The notes: generated from the letters alone by a model not told the origin. Shown: positions 1 to 10,430, counted from the first letter of the stretch. The stretch is 64,000 nucleotides of DNA from Pseudomonas fluorescens (GCF_002837185.1 NZ_KZ477988.1:96893-160892); one strand, 5' to 3'. Made by a program: numbers and translations.

Positions 1-54
1 CATGAACTGGGAGCGGTTGGAGTCCATGCCGATGCTGAGCAGGGGGTTGCTCAT
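1..54 (-). CDS. Unidentified protein, N-terminal fragment
   Basis: Only the first 18 codons are inside the window (MSNPLLSIGMDSNRSQFM); the gene runs off the left edge. The ATG is at 52-54, preceded by a purine-rich ribosome binding site AAGGAAGAG (62-70, read on the minus strand) with about 7 nt spacing, so the start is credible. The peptide has no recognisable domain and I cannot name it. It lies downstream of ygiQ on the same strand but is separated from it by a strong terminator and a REP doublet, so it is probably a separate transcription unit. Confidence 0.6.
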   Translation of the reverse strand, partial: MSNPLLSIGMDSNRSQFM

Positions 55-92
55 GGGGGTGCTCTTCCTTGAAGGGGGGTGACGGAACTGAC

Positions 93-171
93 GCTATCGG
101 GGGCAAGCCCCCTCCCACATTTTGAATGTATTCACACATCAAAGTGTGGGAGGGGGCTTGCCCCCGATAGC
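93..171. repeat. REP doublet (REPIN-like), class A
   Basis: Two inverted copies of the arm with core GGGGGCTTGCCCCC flanked by GATAGC and TGTGGGA. The GATAGC ends face outwards and the CCCACA ends face the short spacer (class A). The spacer contains the small palindrome GAATGTATTC. It lies between the ygiQ terminator and the next gene. REP elements of this type in the fluorescens group are known to be moved in trans by a RAYT transposase, which is not encoded here. Confidence 0.9.
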
Positions 172-219
172 AATCTGATAGGCGCCACCTTACCAAACAG
201 GCTCACCACCGACTAGAAA

Positions 220-250
220 GCAAAACGCCAGCACGAGGCTGGCGTTTTGC
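220..250 (-). terminator. Rho-independent terminator of ygiQ
   Basis: Perfect 13-bp inverted repeat, GCAAAACGCCAGC paired with GCTGGCGTTTTGC around a 5-nt loop, 14 bp beyond the ygiQ stop codon. The A-rich and T-rich stem ends supply the U-tract on the minus-strand transcript. Confidence 0.85.
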
Positions 251-264
251 ATGTCAGGCTGCGA

Positions 265-2568
<2,304 letters not shown>

Positions 2569-2664
2569 GACGGTGACCGGTGTTGAGATGAAAAATCGCG
2601 GGCGCGGAATATAGCACAAATTTTGACCAATTCCGACGGTAATGGTCGGAATTGAGCAAACGGC

Positions 2665-4062
2665 TTACTCGTCGTCGTCGAAGTTGTAGCTGCCCGGCGC
2701 GAGGTTTTCGAAGCGCGTGTACTTGCCGATGAACGCCAGGCGGATAAAGCCGATAGGCCCGTTCCGCTGCTTGCCGATGATGATCTCGGCAATGCCCTTG
2801 TGTTCCGTTTCGGGGTGATACACCTCGTCGCGGTACACGAACATGATCACGTCGGCGTCCTGCTCGATCGCTCCGGATTCACGCAAGTCGGAGTTCACCG
2901 GGCGCTTGTTGGGGCGTTGTTCCAGGGAACGGTTGAGCTGGGACAGCGCCACCACCGGGCAGTTGAATTCCTTGGCCAGGGCTTTCAGGGAGCGGGAGAT
3001 TTCGGAAATCTCGTTGGTGCGGTTGTCGCCGCTGGAACCCGGGATCTGCATCAACTGCAGGTAGTCGATCATGATCAGGGCGATGTCGCCGTGTTCACGC
3101 ACCAGGCGGCGGGTACGCGCACGCATCTCTGAAGGGCTGATACCGGCGGTGTCATCGATGAACAGCTTGCGGTCGTTAAGCAGGTTGACCGCCGAGGTCA
3201 GGCGTGGCCAATCGTCGTCTTCCAATTGGCCGGAACGCACCTTGGTCTGGTCGATACGACCCAGGGACGAGAGCATACGCATGATCAGCGATTCACCTGG
3301 CATCTCGAGGGAGTACACCAGCACCGCCTTGTCGCTGCGCAGTACGGCGTTCTCCACCAGGTTCATGGCGAAGGTGGTCTTACCCATCGAAGGACGGCCG
3401 GCGACGATGATCAGGTCGGACGGCTGCAGGCCGCTGGTCTTCTCATCGAGGTCGGTATAGCCGGTGGAAATACCGGTGATCGCGGCATCGGTATTGAACA
3501 AGGTGTCGATGCGGTCGATGGCCTTGGTCAGCAGGTCGTTGACGCTGACGGGGCCGCCGGTCTTGGGCCGTGCTTCGGCGATCTGGAAGATCTGGCGCTC
3601 GGCTTCGTCGAGGATCTCGGCGGCGGTGCGACCTTCGGGGTTGAAGGCGCTGTCGGCGATTTCGGTGCTGATGCCGATCAACTGGCGCAGGGTGGCGCGC
3701 TCGCGGACGATCTGCGCATACGCCTTGATGTTGGCGACAGACGGCGTGTTTTTCGCCAGCTCACCGAGGTAACCGAGGCCGCCCACTTGGGAGGTCTGGC
3801 CCTCCTTGTCCAACTGCTCAGCCAGGGTCACCACGTCGATCGGTGAGTTCTGGTCGGCCAGCTTGGCGATGGCGCGGAAGATCAGGCGGTGGTCATGGCG
3901 ATAGAAGTCACCGTCCGAGACTTGATCCAGCACGCGTTCCCAGGCGTTGTTGTCCAGCATCAAGCCACCGAGCACAGCCTGTTCGGCCTCGATGGAATGC
4001 GGCGGCACCTTCAGGGCAGCGGTTTGCAGGTCATATTGCTCAGGAGCGGAGATTTCGTTCAT
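2665..4062 (-). CDS. dnaB: Replicative DNA helicase DnaB
   Basis: Hexameric 5'-3' helicase that unwinds DNA at the replication fork and binds primase through its N-terminal domain. 465 residues, normal for the family. The N-terminal DnaB domain (IEAEQAVLGGLMLDN) is followed by a RecA-like ATPase domain with Walker A GRPSMGKTT at residues 222-230, Walker B IMIDYLQ and a C-terminal arginine-finger region. The ATG at 4062 (MNEISAPEQYD) matches known DnaB starts; 14 further in-frame codons upstream are not DnaB-like. It follows rplI on the same strand, but two hairpins, one followed by a T-run, lie between them. There is no intein. Confidence 0.97.
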   Translation of the reverse strand: MNEISAPEQYDLQTAALKVPPHSIEAEQAVLGGLMLDNNAWERVLDQVSDGDFYRHDHRLIFRAIAKLADQNSPIDVVTLAEQLDKEGQTSQVGGLGYLGELAKNTPSVANIKAYAQIVRERATLRQLIGISTEIADSAFNPEGRTAAEILDEAERQIFQIAEARPKTGGPVSVNDLLTKAIDRIDTLFNTDAAITGISTGYTDLDEKTSGLQPSDLIIVAGRPSMGKTTFAMNLVENAVLRSDKAVLVYSLEMPGESLIMRMLSSLGRIDQTKVRSGQLEDDDWPRLTSAVNLLNDRKLFIDDTAGISPSEMRARTRRLVREHGDIALIMIDYLQLMQIPGSSGDNRTNEISEISRSLKALAKEFNCPVVALSQLNRSLEQRPNKRPVNSDLRESGAIEQDADVIMFVYRDEVYHPETEHKGIAEIIIGKQRNGPIGFIRLAFIGKYTRFENLAPGSYNFDDDE

Positions 4063-4087
4063 GGCCACTTGGAATTTAAGGGTGTGT

Positions 4088-4128
4088 AGAAAAACAAAAG
4101 GCACGACCTGTAAACAGGATCGTGCCCG
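4088..4128 (-). terminator. Terminator or attenuator between rplI and dnaB
   Basis: On the minus strand a hairpin GGCACGATCCTG / CAGGTCGTGCC (one bulged base) at 4101-4127 is followed by a T-rich run TTTTGTTTTT. The T-run ends only about 26 nt before the dnaB ATG, so there is little room for a separate promoter between terminator and gene. Confidence 0.75.
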
Positions 4129-4139
4129 ATGTTAACCGG

Positions 4140-4158
4140 CTGGCACACGAGGTGCCAG
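4140..4158 (-). promoter_or_regulatory. Second hairpin downstream of rplI
   Basis: Perfect 7-bp stem CTGGCAC / GTGCCAG around a 5-nt loop, 15 bp after the rplI stop and just upstream of the terminator hairpin. It has no U-tract, so it may protect the rplI mRNA 3' end or act together with the next hairpin. Confidence 0.5.
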
Positions 4159-4173
4159 TCAGTTAGGTGCGAC

Positions 4174-4620
4174 TTAAGCTGCTACCACGACAACGCGTAC
4201 GGTGGCTTCAACTTCGGCGTGCAGGTGCACGGCTACGTCGAATTCGCCTACGTTGCGGATGGTGCCGTTCGGCAGACGAACTTCGCTCTTCTGCACTTCA
4301 ACGCCGGAGGCGGTCAGTGCATCAGCGATGTCGTGGGTGCCGATCGAACCGAACAGCTTGCCTTCGTCACCGGCGGTGGCAGTGATAGTCACTTCCAGCT
4401 CAGCCAGTTGGGCAGCGCGAGTTTCGGCCGAAGCTTTTTTGTCTGCTGCGGCTTTTTCCAGCTCAGCACGACGCTCTTCAAACGCAGCCAGGTTGGCAGC
4501 GGTTGCAGCGGTGGCTTTGCCGTATGGCAGCAGGTAGTTACGACCGTAGCCGGCCTTAACGTTCACTTTGTCGCCCAGGTTGCCCAGGTTGGCGACTTTT
4601 TCCAGAAGGATCAGTTGCAT
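4174..4620 (-). CDS. rplI: 50S ribosomal protein L9
   Basis: Large-subunit ribosomal protein that binds 23S rRNA near the base of the L1 stalk. 148 residues, the normal length. The conserved N-terminal domain is present ([19 protein letters not shown], then the [13 protein letters not shown] motif), followed by the long connecting helix rich in Ala, Glu and Lys (about 42-75) and the C-terminal rRNA-binding domain. The start at 4620 has a ribosome binding site (AGAGG, minus strand) a few bases upstream. It is the last gene of the rpsF-rpsR-DUF2232-rplI cluster and lies 18 bp after the membrane protein gene, so it is probably cotranscribed. Confidence 0.98.
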   Translation of the reverse strand: MQLILLEKVANLGNLGDKVNVKAGYGRNYLLPYGKATAATAANLAAFEERRAELEKAAADKKASAETRAAQLAELEVTITATAGDEGKLFGSIGTHDIADALTASGVEVQKSEVRLPNGTIRNVGEFDVAVHLHAEVEATVRVVVVAA

Positions 4621-4638
4621 GTGAAAATCCTCTAACTT

Positions 4639-5532
4639 TTAACCTTCACCGTTCGCGCTATCGGCGTCTTTCGACGCCAGACGTCCGCGAAAATCAATCA
4701 GGCCGTCGACAATGGCCAGGACCACGAGTAACGGATAGATCAGCTGCATGAACAGCAACAGCGTCACGTACAACCCCACCAGCCAGAACCTGGCCAGGCG
4801 CTTTCGCGCAACCAGCCCGTGAATCAGGGCCAGCCCGGCAAACACCAGCGGTACGCTGCAAATCGGCGCCAGCAAGGCCATCTGTGGACCGAAGTTCGGT
4901 CCGACAACCATGCACGCCAGCAGCAACATCGCCGGCCCCGCGGGAATCCTGATACTGCGAAACTCGCGACCAAAACCACCCGGGTTATACAACAACGCCT
5001 GCCAATAACGCCCAAGAATCAGGCTCAGCACGCTGACAACCTGCAACAAAGCCGCAATCAGGCCGGTCAGGACCGGGGCAATCAGTGACGCAAACCGCGC
5101 TCGCTCATCTACCGACAATTGCTGGTAGAGATCCCCGAGGGCCAGCGGCAGGATCTTGACGATCTCCTGCGCCAGCGCCTCGATTTGCGGGCGGAAAGCC
5201 GCGCCAAGCATCACTGAGTACACCAACCCCACTGCCACGCTGACCAGCAGCGTACGGACCCAGGACTCACTTGCGCGTAAAACCAACGCAAGGCTCGATG
5301 ACCCCAGCAGTACCAGAAGTACCCGTGGATCACCCATTTGCAGCCACCAGATCAAGGCCGGCAACAAACCCAGGGCAAGAACGCCCAGGGCGTCCTTCAA
5401 ACCGCGCCGCAGGAGCACAAGGCAACCTGCGGCAGCACCCAACCAATAAAGCAACGGCAATGCCGCACAGCCAGCCACTACCAGAGTGGCCTGCACACGA
5501 CCGCGCATGATGAACTCAGCTAAGGCGCGCAT
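4639..5532 (-). CDS. DUF2232 (YybS-like) integral membrane protein
   Basis: 297-residue polytopic membrane protein of the DUF2232 family with about eight hydrophobic segments (for example AGCAALPLLYWLGAAAG near the N-terminus and LFMQLIYPLLVVLAIV near the C-terminus). No catalytic motif is visible and the function is unknown. The family is repeatedly found between rpsR and rplI in pseudomonads, and here it sits 36 bp after rpsR and 18 bp before rplI. That suggests co-expression with the ribosomal proteins but does not by itself show a ribosomal role. The start MRALAEF at 5532 is the first in-frame ATG. Confidence 0.85.
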   Translation of the reverse strand: MRALAEFIMRGRVQATLVVAGCAALPLLYWLGAAAGCLVLLRRGLKDALGVLALGLLPALIWWLQMGDPRVLLVLLGSSSLALVLRASESWVRTLLVSVAVGLVYSVMLGAAFRPQIEALAQEIVKILPLALGDLYQQLSVDERARFASLIAPVLTGLIAALLQVVSVLSLILGRYWQALLYNPGGFGREFRSIRIPAGPAMLLLACMVVGPNFGPQMALLAPICSVPLVFAGLALIHGLVARKRLARFWLVGLYVTLLLFMQLIYPLLVVLAIVDGLIDFRGRLASKDADSANGEG

Positions 5533-5568
5533 GCATTCAATCCCTTACTACTTGTCGACTGCCCGGTC

Positions 5569-5799
5569 TCAGCGGCCGTGGCTGTCGGTGTAGGCCAGCA
5601 GGGCCAGGAAGCGGGCGCGCTTGATAGCGGTGGCCAGCTGACGCTGATAACGTGCTTTGGTACCGGTGATACGGCTTGGAACGATTTTGCCGGTCTCGGA
5701 TACGTAGGCTTTCAGAGTGTTGAGATCTTTGTAATCGATCTCTTTCACGTCTTCAGCGGTGAAGCGGCAGAATTTACGACGACGGAAGAAACGTGCCAT
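5569..5799 (-). CDS. rpsR: 30S ribosomal protein S18
   Basis: Small-subunit ribosomal protein, 76 residues, which pairs with S6 on the central domain of 16S rRNA. The sequence is canonical: [18 protein letters not shown] at the N-terminus, [17 protein letters not shown] in the middle and the basic stretch [22 protein letters not shown] ribosome binding site (AAGGAGCC on the minus strand) precedes the ATG. It follows rpsF by 28 bp, the usual S6-S18 pairing. Confidence 0.98.
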
Positions 5800-5827
5800 T
5801 TGATAGGCTCCTTAAAAGGTCCGTGGA

Positions 5828-6250
5828 TTACTCGTCAGCGTTATCGCTGTTGTCGCTGTCATCACTGTCAGCGCTATCAGCGCCTTCGTGCTCAGGACGG
5901 TCGCGACGCTCACGGCGCTCACTGCGGTTTTCTTCAGCCTTGAGCATCTCGGATTGGCCGGTAACGGCTTCTTCGCGACGGATGACCAGGTTACGGATCA
6001 CTGCATCGTTGTAGCGGAAGTTGTCTTCCAGCTCGGCCAGGGCCTTGCCGGTGCATTCAACGTTCAGCATCACGTAGTGAGCCTTGTGAACATTGTTGAT
6101 TGCGTAGGCCAGTTGACGACGGCCCCAATCTTCCAGACGGTGGATTTTGCCGCCGTCTTCTTCGATCAGCTTGGTGTAACGCTCAACCATGCCGCCGACT
6201 TGCTCGCTTTGATCCGGGTGGACCAAAAAGATGATTTCGTAATGACGCAT
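5828..6250 (-). CDS. rpsF: 30S ribosomal protein S6
   Basis: Small-subunit ribosomal protein, 140 residues. The ferredoxin-like fold of S6 is recognisable from [18 protein letters not shown], the [16 protein letters not shown] segment and the [11 protein letters not shown] strand. The C-terminus is extended by an unstructured acidic tail rich in Ser, Asp and Glu (about residues 112-140); in enterobacteria the S6 tail is the target of RimK glutamylation, but here the tail is mostly Asp/Ser/Asn. A strong ribosome binding site (AAGGAG) lies 7 nt before the ATG. First gene of the rpsF-rpsR-DUF2232-rplI operon. Confidence 0.98.
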   Translation of the reverse strand: MRHYEIIFLVHPDQSEQVGGMVERYTKLIEEDGGKIHRLEDWGRRQLAYAINNVHKAHYVMLNVECTGKALAELEDNFRYNDAVIRNLVIRREEAVTGQSEMLKAEENRSERRERRDRPEHEGADSADSDDSDNSDNADE

Positions 6251-6300
6251 GAATGCTCCTTACGGGTTGTAGCCTGCCGCTCAAAAACGGTCAGACAAGG
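6251..6300 (-). promoter_or_regulatory. Possible rpsF leader (S6:S18 autoregulation)
   Basis: The 50 nt upstream of rpsF on the minus strand contain a run GGCAGGCTACAACCCG ending just before the AAGGAG ribosome binding site. rpsF leaders in many bacteria carry a CCG-containing motif bound by the S6:S18 complex for feedback control. The resemblance here is only by eye, so this is a weak call. Confidence 0.3.
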
Positions 6301-6390
6301 AGTGAATGACACTTATGGATCTTGCCGCAGGGGAGGCACATGCGTGCCTGCCAGGTGGGCAAGGGGCGCAATAGTAGAGGAGCAGGGGGG

Positions 6391-6446
6391 AAGCTGCAAG
6401 CTACAAGCTACAAGTGGTCGACCACCTAGCTTTTAACTTGCAGCTT
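6391..6446. repeat. Intergenic palindrome of the AAGCTGCAAG type
   Basis: Outer arms AAGCTGCAAG (6391-6400) and CTTGCAGCTT (6437-6446) are perfect inverted repeats. The interior holds tandem CTACAAG units and a perfect 12-bp palindrome GTGGTCGACCAC (6414-6425). It lies just beyond the rlmB stop codon and resembles the element at 57752-57806, so it belongs to a dispersed family distinct from the REP arms. Confidence 0.7.
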
Positions 6447-6451
6447 GAGGC

Positions 6452-7216
6452 TTACGACTTGCGCGAAGCGACTGCCTTTTTGGCACCGCGCTGACGCCGG
6501 GCTTCGAACAGGCACACGCCCGTCGCCACCGACACGTTCAGGCTGCTGACGCTGCCGGCCATCGGCAAGTGCACCAGGTAATCGCAATGCTCGCGGGTCA
6601 GGCGACGCATGCCCTTGCCCTCGGCGCCCATGATCAGGATGGTCGGGCCGGTGAGGTCTTGGTCGTAGATGCTGACTTCGGCCTCGCCTGCCGTGCCGAC
6701 AATCCACAAGCCGCGCTGCTGAAGCTTCTCCAGGGTGCGCGCCAGGTTGGTCACGGCCACCAGCGGAATCACTTCCGCCGCGCCGCAGGCCACTTTACGC
6801 ACGACCGGCGTGAGGGTGGCCGACTTGTCTTTAGGCACGATCACTGCCAGCGCGCCGGCCGCATCCGCCGAACGCAGGCAGGCGCCGAGGTTGTGCGGGT
6901 CAGTCACGCCGTCCAGCACCAGCAGCAACGGTGCGCCTTCGGTACGGTCGAGCAGCTCGTCGAGCATGGCTTCGCCCCACACCTGGCTCGGGCTGACGTC
7001 GGCCACCACGCCCTGGTGAACGCCTTCTACCCACACGTCCATTTCACGGCGCTCGGCCTGGCCGATGGCAACCTTGTTCTGGGTGGCCAGCTCGACCAGC
7101 GCTTGCACGCGTGGCTCGCTGCGACCTTCCGCCAGCCACACCTGCTTGACGCGCTTGGGGTGGTGACGCAGCAGTGCTTCTACGGCGTGCACGCCGTAGA
7201 TTTTTTCCAGACTCAT
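6452..7216 (-). CDS. rlmB: 23S rRNA (guanosine-2251 2'-O) methyltransferase RlmB
   Basis: SPOUT-family methyltransferase, 254 residues, that 2'-O-methylates G2251 in the P-loop of 23S rRNA. An N-terminal substrate-binding domain starts with MSLEKIYGVHAVEALL. The C-terminal knotted SPOUT domain has the family motifs: DGVTDPHNLGACLRSADAAG (about 121-140), ILIMGAEGKGM, and NVSVATGVCLFEARRQR close to the end. The start codon overlaps the rnr stop codon by 4 bp (ATGA), so the two are translationally coupled; pairing of an exoribonuclease with an rRNA methylase is the usual enterobacterial and pseudomonad order. Confidence 0.97.
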   Translation of the reverse strand: MSLEKIYGVHAVEALLRHHPKRVKQVWLAEGRSEPRVQALVELATQNKVAIGQAERREMDVWVEGVHQGVVADVSPSQVWGEAMLDELLDRTEGAPLLLVLDGVTDPHNLGACLRSADAAGALAVIVPKDKSATLTPVVRKVACGAAEVIPLVAVTNLARTLEKLQQRGLWIVGTAGEAEVSIYDQDLTGPTILIMGAEGKGMRRLTREHCDYLVHLPMAGSVSSLNVSVATGVCLFEARRQRGAKKAVASRKS

Positions 7217-9843
7217 GACTTGGCCTTAGGTTTGCGCGACCCGCCGCTTTTCGCGGGGGCCGAACCCGCTTTAGGCGGGCCTTTACGGTGTTTACTCGGT
7301 TTGCTCGACGGTTTTTCCGCCCCCTGGGACTTTCCCCCAGACGCCGCTTTACCACCGCTTTTGGCTTCGTTGAGCAACTGCTGCTTCAACTCGCGGCTCT
7401 TGCGCAGCTCGGCGTTTTTCGCCGCGGCATCGCTTGGACGGTAGGCTTCAGGGGCCTTGTCCTTGGCCGAAGAACGACGACCGGTCTTGGCAGGTGCAGG
7501 CTCGGCAGCTGTCTTCACGCTGGAAGCCTTGCCTTTGGAAGCCGGCGCTGCGGTTTCGCTGCCACGCTTTTTGCGGCCAGCCGGCTCTGCAGGTTTGTCA
7601 GGCATGCCGAAGTCGATCTTGCGCTCGTCCAGATCGACACGCATGACCTGCACTTCCACGGTATCGCCCAAGCGGAAGCTGCGACCGGTGCGCTCGCCCG
7701 CCAGGCGGTGGTGCACTGGATCGAAATGGTAGTAGTCACCCGGCAAGGCGGTGACGTGCACCAGACCCTCGACGTAGATGTCGGTCAGCTCGACGAACAG
7801 GCCGAAACCGGTCACGGCGGTGATCACACCCGGGAACGACTCGCCCACGCGATCTTTCATGAACTCGCACTTGAGCCAGTTCACCACGTCACGGGTAGCT
7901 TCGTCGGCGCGGCGCTCGCTCATGGAGCACTGCTCGCCCAACTGCTCAAGCGCCGCTTCGTCGTACGGATAGATCCGTGCCTTCGGAATGGTCATGGCAC
8001 CGGCGCGCTTGACGTGCGGGGTGTTCTGCTTGGAATGGATCACGCTGCGGATCGCGCGGTGCGTGAGCAAGTCCGGGTAACGGCGGATCGGCGAGGTGAA
8101 GTGGGTGTACGCCTCGTAATTCAGGCCGAAGTGACCCTGGTTATCGGCGCTGTACACCGCCTGGCTCAACGAACGCAGCATCACGGTCTGGATCACGTGG
8201 TAATCCGGACGGTCCTTGATGCTGGCCAGCAGGGCCTGGTAATCCTTCGGCGTCGGGCCGTCCTTGCCTTTGTGCAGGGACAGGCCGAGTTCACCGAGGA
8301 ACGCACGCAGTTTTTCCAGGCGCTCCGGCGGCGGACCGTCGTGGACGCGGTACAACGCAGGAATCTCGTGCTTCTTCAGGAATTCCGCGGTGGCCACGTT
8401 GGCCGCCAGCATGCATTCCTCGATCAGCTTGTGCGCGTCGTTACGGGTGGTCGGGGTGATGGCGGCAATCTTGCGCTCGGAACCGAAGACAATCCGGGTT
8501 TCCTGGGTTTCAAAATCGATCGCGCCACGGGTGTGACGGGCGCCCAGCAACACCTTGTACAGCGAATACAGCTGCTTGAGGTGCGGCACCACGTCGGCGT
8601 ATTCGCTGCGCAGGGCCTTGGCTTCGCCGGTCTTCGGCGTTTCCAGGATGGTGCTGACCTTGTTGTAGGTCAGGCGCGCCTGGGAGTGGATCACCGCTTC
8701 GTAGAACTGGTAGTCGGTCATTTCGCCGGTTTTGGAGATGGTCATCTCGCACACCATGGCCAAACGGTCGACTTTCGGGTTCAGCGAGCACAGGCCGTTG
8801 GACAGCTGCTCCGGCAGCATCGGAATCACGCGCTCAGGGAAGTACACGGAGTTGCCGCGCACCTGGGCTTCGTTATCCAGGGCCGAACCGATCTTCACGT
8901 AGCTGGACACGTCGGCAATCGCGACATACAACTTCCAACCGCCGGAAAACAGGCGCAGCTTGCCCGGCTTGGCTTCACAGTAGACCGCGTCATCGAAGTC
9001 GCGAGCATCTTCGCCGTCGATGGTGACGAAAGGCAGATGGCGCAGGTCGATGCGTTTTTCTTTGTCTTTATCTTCGACTTCCGGCTTGAGCTTGGCGGCT
9101 TCCTTGAGCACGGCATCAGGCCAGACGTGAGGAATATCGTAGGTGCGCAGCGCCACGTCGATTTCCATGCCCGGCGCCATGTAGTTGCCGACCACTTCAA
9201 CGATATCGCCCTGGGGCTGGAAGCGCGCAGTTGGCCAGTGGGTGATTTTCACCTCGACAAACTGGCCGACCTTGGCGGCGCCATTGCGGCCCGGGGTGAT
9301 CAGCACTTCCTGCTGGACCTTCGGGTTATCCGGCACCACAAAGCCGATGCCGCCTTCTTCGAAGTAACGACCGACGATGGACTCGTGGGCACGCGACACC
9401 ACTTCGACGATCACGCCTTCACGACGACCACGACGATCCAGGCCGGAAACACGCGCCAGGGCACGGTCGCCGTCGAACACCAGGCGCATCTGCGCCGGGC
9501 TCATGAACAGGTCGTCACTGCCGTCATCCGGAATCAGGAAGCCGAAGCCGTCCCGATGGCCGGCGATGCGGCCCAGGATCAGGTCGAGCTTGTCGACCGG
9601 CGCGTAAGTGCCACGGCGGGTGTAGATCAACTGAGCATCGCGCTCCATCGCACGCAAACGGCGGCGCAGGGCTTCGAGCTGGTCTTCGGTGGTCAGACCG
9701 AATTCTTCAACCAGCTGCTCGCGGCTAGCAGGCGAACCACGATCGGCGAGGTGCGCCAGGATCAGTTCGCGGCTAGGAATAGGGTTTTCATATTTTTCCG
9801 CTTCACGAGCGGCCTCGGGATCGAGGGACTGCCAATCGGCCAT
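7213..9843 (-). CDS. rnr: Ribonuclease R
   Basis: Processive 3'-5' exoribonuclease of the RNB (RNase II) family that degrades structured RNA and takes part in RNA quality control and trans-translation. 876 residues. Order of domains: N-terminal helix-turn-helix (about 25-85), cold-shock domains, RNB catalytic domain with the metal-binding motif DGEDARDFDDAV at about 276-287, an S1 domain at about 665-750 (GVITAVTGFGLFVEL), then a long Lys/Ala/Ser-rich basic tail. The tail makes it somewhat longer than the E. coli enzyme. The start MADWQSLDPEAAREAEKYE is typical. The stop overlaps the start of rlmB. Confidence 0.97.
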   Translation of the reverse strand: MADWQSLDPEAAREAEKYENPIPSRELILAHLADRGSPASREQLVEEFGLTTEDQLEALRRRLRAMERDAQLIYTRRGTYAPVDKLDLILGRIAGHRDGFGFLIPDDGSDDLFMSPAQMRLVFDGDRALARVSGLDRRGRREGVIVEVVSRAHESIVGRYFEEGGIGFVVPDNPKVQQEVLITPGRNGAAKVGQFVEVKITHWPTARFQPQGDIVEVVGNYMAPGMEIDVALRTYDIPHVWPDAVLKEAAKLKPEVEDKDKEKRIDLRHLPFVTIDGEDARDFDDAVYCEAKPGKLRLFSGGWKLYVAIADVSSYVKIGSALDNEAQVRGNSVYFPERVIPMLPEQLSNGLCSLNPKVDRLAMVCEMTISKTGEMTDYQFYEAVIHSQARLTYNKVSTILETPKTGEAKALRSEYADVVPHLKQLYSLYKVLLGARHTRGAIDFETQETRIVFGSERKIAAITPTTRNDAHKLIEECMLAANVATAEFLKKHEIPALYRVHDGPPPERLEKLRAFLGELGLSLHKGKDGPTPKDYQALLASIKDRPDYHVIQTVMLRSLSQAVYSADNQGHFGLNYEAYTHFTSPIRRYPDLLTHRAIRSVIHSKQNTPHVKRAGAMTIPKARIYPYDEAALEQLGEQCSMSERRADEATRDVVNWLKCEFMKDRVGESFPGVITAVTGFGLFVELTDIYVEGLVHVTALPGDYYHFDPVHHRLAGERTGRSFRLGDTVEVQVMRVDLDERKIDFGMPDKPAEPAGRKKRGSETAAPASKGKASSVKTAAEPAPAKTGRRSSAKDKAPEAYRPSDAAAKNAELRKSRELKQQLLNEAKSGGKAASGGKSQGAEKPSSKPSKHRKGPPKAGSAPAKSGGSRKPKAKS

Positions 9844-10005
9844 TAGAGAGTTTTCACCTTGTCTATATGCGGGTTAGTTTGGCATACGCGTATTGAAACG
9901 GGAAATTTCAGACGTCATCAAGCCTTTTAAAAGGCCTTTGCAGCCCCCGGTGCGCACCTTGCACGACCATTGGCGAAATTTTCCAGGCTTTTTTCATGGC
10001 AGGGG

Positions 10006-10034
10006 TTTACAGCGTAAATATCGCTCCGTATAGT
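10006..10034 (+). promoter_or_regulatory. Sigma-70 promoter of the first tRNA-Leu
   Basis: -35 TTTACA (10006-10011) and -10 TATAGT (10029-10034) separated by exactly 17 bp and followed by a GC-rich discriminator (GCGCGCC), the signature of stable-RNA promoters under growth-rate and stringent control. Transcription should start around 10041, about 30 nt before the tRNA. Confidence 0.85.
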
Positions 10035-10069
10035 GCGCGCCATCGACGACGGCAACGTTGTCAGATAAT

Positions 10070-10156
10070 GCCCAGGTGGTGAAATTGGTAGACACGCCAG
10101 CTTCAGGTGCTGGTGATCGCAAGGTCGTGGAAGTTCGAGTCTTCTCCTGGGCACCA
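10070..10156 (+). tRNA. tRNA-Leu (anticodon CAG)
   Basis: 87 nt including an encoded CCA. Acceptor stem GCCCAGG pairs with CCTGGGC. The anticodon stem-loop is CCAGC-TTCAGGT-GCTGG, giving anticodon CAG, which reads CUG, the main leucine codon of this genome. A long variable arm and T-loop GTTCGAGTC are present, as expected for a class II tRNA. Its own promoter precedes it and a terminator follows 11 nt after the CCA end. Confidence 0.97.
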
Positions 10157-10167
10157 AATTCAGATCA

Positions 10168-10189
10168 AACCCGCGAAAGCGGGTTTTTT
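10168..10189 (+). terminator. Terminator of the first tRNA-Leu
   Basis: 7-bp stem AACCCGC / GCGGGTT with a GAAA tetraloop followed by a T-run. Confidence 0.9.
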
Positions 10190-10246
10190 CGTTTCAGACC
10201 TTTGATTTTTAACGGAAAAATTGATTTATATTTTTCGAATCAGGGG

Positions 10247-10275
10247 TTTACAGATCAAAAAGCCCGCCGTATAGT
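10247..10275 (+). promoter_or_regulatory. Sigma-70 promoter of the second tRNA-Leu
   Basis: -35 TTTACA (10247-10252), 17-bp spacer, -10 TATAGT (10270-10275). An A/T-rich tract (about 10202-10240) lies immediately upstream and looks like an UP element. The GC-rich discriminator matches that of the first copy less closely than the core boxes do. Confidence 0.85.
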
Positions 10276-10310
10276 TCGCCCCATCAACAGCGGCAACGTT
10301 GTCAGATAAT

Positions 10311-10397
10311 GCCCAGGTGGTGAAATTGGTAGACACGCCAGCTTCAGGTGCTGGTGATCGCAAGGTCGTGGAAGTTCGAGTCTTCTCCTGGGCACCA
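10311..10397 (+). tRNA. tRNA-Leu (anticodon CAG), second copy
   Basis: Identical to the copy at 10070-10156, 241 bp downstream, with CCA encoded and anticodon CAG. Identity extends about 20 bp upstream of the tRNA and through the terminator downstream, which indicates a tandem duplication of a whole promoter-tRNA-terminator unit. Confidence 0.97.
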
Positions 10398-10408
10398 AAT
10401 TCAGATCA

Positions 10409-10430
10409 AACCCGCGAAAGCGGGTTTTTT
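10409..10430 (+). terminator. Terminator of the second tRNA-Leu
   Basis: Same AACCCGC-GAAA-GCGGGTT hairpin and T-run as after the first copy. Confidence 0.9.

Noticed and set aside
9918..9940. Palindrome near AAGCCTTTTAAAAGGC upstream of rnr
   Set aside because: The stem has almost no loop and no U-tract, and it sits in a divergent promoter gap; too weak to call a terminator.
10006..10430. Duplicated tRNA-Leu as an integration (att) site
   Set aside because: No integrase gene, no foreign gene between the copies, and both tRNAs are complete with their own promoter and terminator.
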